Positions 60,965-64,000 of a DNA stretch of 64,000 nucleotides are shown here, in pieces. This DNA comes from Larkinella rosea (GTDB lineage Bacteria; Bacteroidota; Bacteroidia; Cytophagales; Spirosomataceae). How positions within the stretch are numbered: position 1 is the stretch's first letter; every line of letters begins with the position of its first letter. The stretch spans positions 439,739 to 503,738 of the forward strand of contig NZ_RQJO01000011.1 in NCBI RefSeq assembly GCF_003858635.1. The letters run 5' to 3'. The position numbers were made by a program, and so were the translations under genes. The notes beneath the pieces were generated by a model. It searched no databases, was not told where the DNA came from, and saw only the letters and a program-made list of their open reading frames with translations.

Positions 60965-61291
60965 TTAGGCTAATTCGGTGGCAGGATCCCACAGCACTTC
61001 CGAGAACTTCACAACGCGATCGTCTTTTACCTCAATTCCTTCAGCGGTTAACAGATCCTGCATGGCCGTTGGATTTCCAAAGAAATGCTTCCCGGACAAA
61101 ACGCCGATGCGGTTGACCACGCGGTGGGCCGGTACATCGCGGCCATGAGCGGCATTCATCGCCCAGCCAACCATGCGCGCTCCGGCCCGTAGACTCAGGT
61201 AACGCGCAATGGCGCCGTAGGTCGTTACGCGACCCGCAGGAATGAGCCGAACTACGTCGTAGACATCTTCAAAATAATCGCGCTGTTCCAT
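60965..61291 (-). CDS. Alkyltransferase-like protein (MGMT family, no active-site Cys)
   Basis: 108 residues covering only the DNA-binding half of O6-methylguanine methyltransferase: 'VYDVVRLIPAGRVTTYGAIA' (recognition helix region) and 'ARMVGWAMNAAHGRD'. The P-C-H-R active site reads P-A-H-R-V ('VPAHRVVNRIG'), so it cannot accept an alkyl group. Such ATL proteins bind O6-alkylguanine and hand the lesion to nucleotide excision repair. It lies 15 bp downstream of the DUF3109 gene on the same strand. Confidence 0.93.
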   Translation of the reverse strand: MEQRDYFEDVYDVVRLIPAGRVTTYGAIARYLSLRAGARMVGWAMNAAHGRDVPAHRVVNRIGVLSGKHFFGNPTAMQDLLTAEGIEVKDDRVVKFSEVLWDPATELA

Positions 61292-61306
61292 GACCGCCGG
61301 GGCCGT

Positions 61307-61870
61307 TTACTTTTCCTCTATTTCCCTGACAAGCTCGCCATACCAGGCCTGGCCGTACATGCGGATCAGCGGTTCTTTCAGAAACTTGTACACTTCAACG
61401 CCCAGTTGCTCGCCAAAGTCACAGGCCGGGCTGCAAATGGGCCAGCGGTCGTAATTGAGGGCGTGAAAACTGTCGTATTTCGTGATTCGAATGGGGTAGA
61501 GGTGGCACGAAATGGGTTTCTTGAAATCAACTTTTCCGTCGTTATAAGCCGCTTCGATGCCGCACTTCAGAATACCACGGTTGTCGTAGTTTGCAAACAC
61601 ACATTCGCGCCCTTCGATGGTCGTTGTTACAAAACCACCATCTTCGTCGGATTCGTATAAACCGTGTTTCTCGATGGCCTTTACGCCTTCGGGCATCAGA
61701 TATGGTTTCACCAACGGGTAAATTTCATCCAGAATCGGTAATTCCGATTTTTCCAGTGGTGCCCCCAGATCACCTTCAACGCAACAGGCACCCTTGCATT
61801 TTTCCAGATTGCAAACGAAAAACTTTTCAGCAACATCGTCGCTGATGCAGGTATTATCAATGAGTATCAT
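61307..61870 (-). CDS. DUF3109 family cysteine-cluster protein
   Basis: 187 residues rich in ordered cysteines: '[19 protein letters not shown]' (~18-36), '[20 protein letters not shown]' (~87-106), '[12 protein letters not shown]' (~119-130) and '[15 protein letters not shown]' (~142-156). The pattern resembles YkgJ-type Fe-S or zinc cluster proteins. Function unknown; the family is common in Bacteroidota. It lies 12 bp after the LysM transglycosylase gene and 15 bp before the ATL gene, so the three are probably one transcript. Confidence 0.92.
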   Translation of the reverse strand: MILIDNTCISDDVAEKFFVCNLEKCKGACCVEGDLGAPLEKSELPILDEIYPLVKPYLMPEGVKAIEKHGLYESDEDGGFVTTTIEGRECVFANYDNRGILKCGIEAAYNDGKVDFKKPISCHLYPIRITKYDSFHALNYDRWPICSPACDFGEQLGVEVYKFLKEPLIRMYGQAWYGELVREIEEK

Positions 61871-61882
61871 CGGTTCTGAACC

Positions 61883-64000
61883 TTATTTCTTAATGATTTT
61901 CAACTGCTGGCCCACGTTGACACCACCGCCCGAAAGCTGGTTCCAGTTCTGAATCTGATCAACCGTAACGCCATATTTTCGGGAAATACCGAACATGGTT
62001 TCGCCCTTCTGCACCGTGTGGTAAACAATTTCCTCCGAAACCTGTGGGTCTGGGGAGGCACTGCCCGACGAACCGGATGGGCTCCTGGAAACTTCACCGC
62101 CCTCGCCTTTGATGATGAGCGATTGTCCAACCGCCAGTTTATCGTTCTGGGTCAGTCGGTTCCATTGGAGTACCTCATCGACAGTCACATTATAAAGCCG
62201 GGAAATGCTGTAATACGTTTGGCCTGATTCTACTTTATGCGTAAACGAGCGGGTGCCTGAACCGTTGGACCGGGTCGTCGTAGCGGCCGGGGTGGAACGG
62301 CTAACAGCGGGGACTGGGGTTGGTTCTTCCCGCGACTCGGTTACCGGACGTCTGGCACTGGCGGTCACAGGTGCGGAAGTCTGACCTGCGTCGACCGGTT
62401 TGCGTTCGTTGGGGCGTCTCGCCGAGGCCGTTGACGTACCGGAACTGGTTCGCATCGGTGTTGCATCCCAATCGGATTTGGGCGAATTTGAATTTTCCGG
62501 GCGGACAATCACCACCCGTTGCGTATTGCCGGAGCTTTGCGAAGTCACCGTTGGAGCGCTCACGGGTTCCGCCGAAACCGGCGTATTGGTTACGGTACTG
62601 GTCGGATTGTCAATGGGTTGACTGGTTGCCGGAGCGGCTGTAGCAACGCGTGACTCTGGCTGAGCCGAAGGCGCAGAGGCCGGTGAATCTTTTGATTCGA
62701 CCAGTTTCGGCGAATACATTTTTCGCTCCGATGCATTCCTTGGAATAGTGTTGGCCGGGCGAGTCGTATTCGTTGACTGGCTCAACTGGCTGTCCGTTGT
62801 TGTAGGCTGGCCCGCAATGGGTCGCGAAGAAGGCGCGGGCGTAGTTGGCATTTTGATGATTTCGACGGCTTTATTGCCCGGACGACGTTCGCGCAGCCAC
62901 ATCACCCGACCCACCTGTAAGCGATCCGTTCGATCCATGCGGTTGTAGCGCAACAGCTTTTTCAGCCGGATGCCGTACATCTGCGAAATGCTCTGGGTGG
63001 ATTCGCCCGCCTGAACCGTATGGCGGGGAACAACCGCTTTCCGCATTTTCTTGGCCAGGTAATAGACTTCATTTTCTGTAACCGGATCGCGGTCACTCAT
63101 GTCGTTGTAGCGCAAAAAACTCGACAAGCTGATGCGGGCTTTACTAGCCAGCGTGGAGGCATTGTCGCCCGCCAGTGCCTGAATACCGGGCAAACCGTTA
63201 ATTTCGTACAGCACAACATCCGGTTTTCCCTTGGAATAATTGACCTTGCGCAACACCGGAAAACCGGTGTCGAATTTGGCCGCAGCCGGGGCTTTGGCCT
63301 GACTCACCAGTTGGGTTCGTTGCAGCTGTTTCCGCAGGGAAGCTGCCTGTTCGCTTGTGGCCGGAATGGCCAGCACGTATTCCTTATCGTCCGGAATGTT
63401 GTCGCCCAGAATCCAGCGGTTGTATTTACGAATCTCTACATCGCTGATTTTCAAATCCTGCGAAACCTGAGCGACGGTTTTTCCACTGCCATACGGATAT
63501 TCGACCAGCGCAATCGGATTGGCGGTTCGGTAGGTCGGCAGCACACTTTCGAAGGCAAATTTGTGGGCAAAAAACCGGAGAATGTACCGATCGGTTTTGT
63601 CGTCCAGTGTGATTTCTTTGGCGTAGGACCATTCCGCCGGAATCAGTTTGCTCACACCGGTGGTGCCGAGGTAATACGAATAGAGTGAGGTGACCCAGTT
63701 GTTGTAAACCGTATTGTTCCGCTTGAAATACCGGGCTGCACCGTGCGTAGAGGCTACAATACTTTTGCGCTCGTCCACTTCGTCATCGACGCGCATGCCG
63801 TGGTCGGTAGCGGTTTCTTTCTTGAACTGCCAGTAGCCCACGGCGACCGAAGCCGAAACCGCATCGGGCGTCAGCGAGCTTTCCTGAACGGCTAAATATT
63901 TCAGATCGATGGGCACTTCTTCCTCCGCCAAAATCGACTCGATCAGCGGGAAATACAGCACGACACGGTCGAGTTTGGCTTCCCAGTATTTCTTGTTGGA
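61883..64000 (-). CDS. LysM-containing lytic transglycosylase (MltD-like), N-terminus beyond the right edge
   Basis: 706 codons present; the frame is open at base 64000 so the start is missing. SLT-type lysozyme-fold domain near the beginning: 'LKYLAVQESSLTPDAVSASV' (catalytic Glu in Q-E-S-S-L) and 'AVGYWQFKKETATDHGM'. At least three LysM domains follow: 'VQAGESTQSISQMYGIRLKK' (~330), 'VESGQTYYSISRLYNVTVDE' (~590) and 'VQKGETMFGISRKYGVTVDQ' (~660), separated by a Thr/Ser/Pro-rich linker (~390-585). It should cleave glycan strands to 1,6-anhydro products during wall growth. Confidence 0.93.
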   Translation of the reverse strand, partial: SNKKYWEAKLDRVVLYFPLIESILAEEEVPIDLKYLAVQESSLTPDAVSASVAVGYWQFKKETATDHGMRVDDEVDERKSIVASTHGAARYFKRNNTVYNNWVTSLYSYYLGTTGVSKLIPAEWSYAKEITLDDKTDRYILRFFAHKFAFESVLPTYRTANPIALVEYPYGSGKTVAQVSQDLKISDVEIRKYNRWILGDNIPDDKEYVLAIPATSEQAASLRKQLQRTQLVSQAKAPAAAKFDTGFPVLRKVNYSKGKPDVVLYEINGLPGIQALAGDNASTLASKARISLSSFLRYNDMSDRDPVTENEVYYLAKKMRKAVVPRHTVQAGESTQSISQMYGIRLKKLLRYNRMDRTDRLQVGRVMWLRERRPGNKAVEIIKMPTTPAPSSRPIAGQPTTTDSQLSQSTNTTRPANTIPRNASERKMYSPKLVESKDSPASAPSAQPESRVATAAPATSQPIDNPTSTVTNTPVSAEPVSAPTVTSQSSGNTQRVVIVRPENSNSPKSDWDATPMRTSSGTSTASARRPNERKPVDAGQTSAPVTASARRPVTESREEPTPVPAVSRSTPAATTTRSNGSGTRSFTHKVESGQTYYSISRLYNVTVDEVLQWNRLTQNDKLAVGQSLIIKGEGGEVSRSPSGSSGSASPDPQVSEEIVYHTVQKGETMFGISRKYGVTVDQIQNWNQLSGGGVNVGQQLKIIKK

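Overview
The window looks like chromosomal DNA of a Bacteroidota bacterium of the order Cytophagales (Spirosoma/Larkinella/Rudanella-like). This is inferred from the gene families: FtsX/MacB permeases starting 'MLKNYLKIALRNL', Uma2 proteins, LytTR regulators, BatA-type proteins and DUF3109. Promoters match the Bacteroidota form TTGG-N19/20-TAnnTTTG, and Shine-Dalgarno sites are weak. No rRNA, tRNA, CRISPR array, transposase or prophage was recognised.

Layout. 1-4519 (-) is the N-terminal ~1,506 codons of a giant secreted repeat protein that runs off the left edge. 5019-17268 holds four MacB/FtsX-type permeases, interrupted by a LytTR response regulator and a secreted DUF4097 repeat protein. 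17797-22442 has a matching ATPase, a TolC-like outer-membrane channel and a HlyD/MacA-type adaptor, so most of a tripartite exporter is clustered here. 22626-26292 is housekeeping (gpsA, HIT protein, greA, fmt, folA). 26296-29850 holds a Uma2 protein, a BatA-like protein and a phosphoesterase. 29930-35247 (-) is the classical rimP-nusA-infB operon.

37240-47856 (-) is the centrepiece. Transcribed right to left it reads: FhaA-like protein, a 27-residue membrane microprotein, PP2C phosphatase, two membrane Ser/Thr kinases, a 1,327-residue fusion of a RodA/FtsW (SEDS) glycosyltransferase with a class B penicillin-binding transpeptidase, an FHA protein, then moaD and moaE. The parts list is that of the actinobacterial pknB-pknA-pbpA-rodA-pstP-fhaB-fhaA cluster, but here rodA and pbpA are one polypeptide and the kinases lack PASTA domains. 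It suggests phospho-signalling control of peptidoglycan synthesis. Two more wall enzymes lie near the right end (mtgA; a LysM lytic transglycosylase cut by the edge). 48088-61870 otherwise holds sugar and peptide catabolism, a lipase-like lipoprotein and assorted single enzymes.

Two further themes stand out. (1) greA and rimP-nusA-infB each have a consensus promoter followed by an intrinsic terminator before the first codon, suggesting attenuation of transcription-elongation factor genes by the elongation machinery. (2) At least fifteen intergenic gaps carry long imperfect hairpins whose arms are low-complexity words (purine-rich/pyrimidine-rich, or ATGAACAATGA-type). Most sit between co-directional genes, and several arms abut the next start codon. 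The most extreme is a 41-bp stem at 49277-49381.
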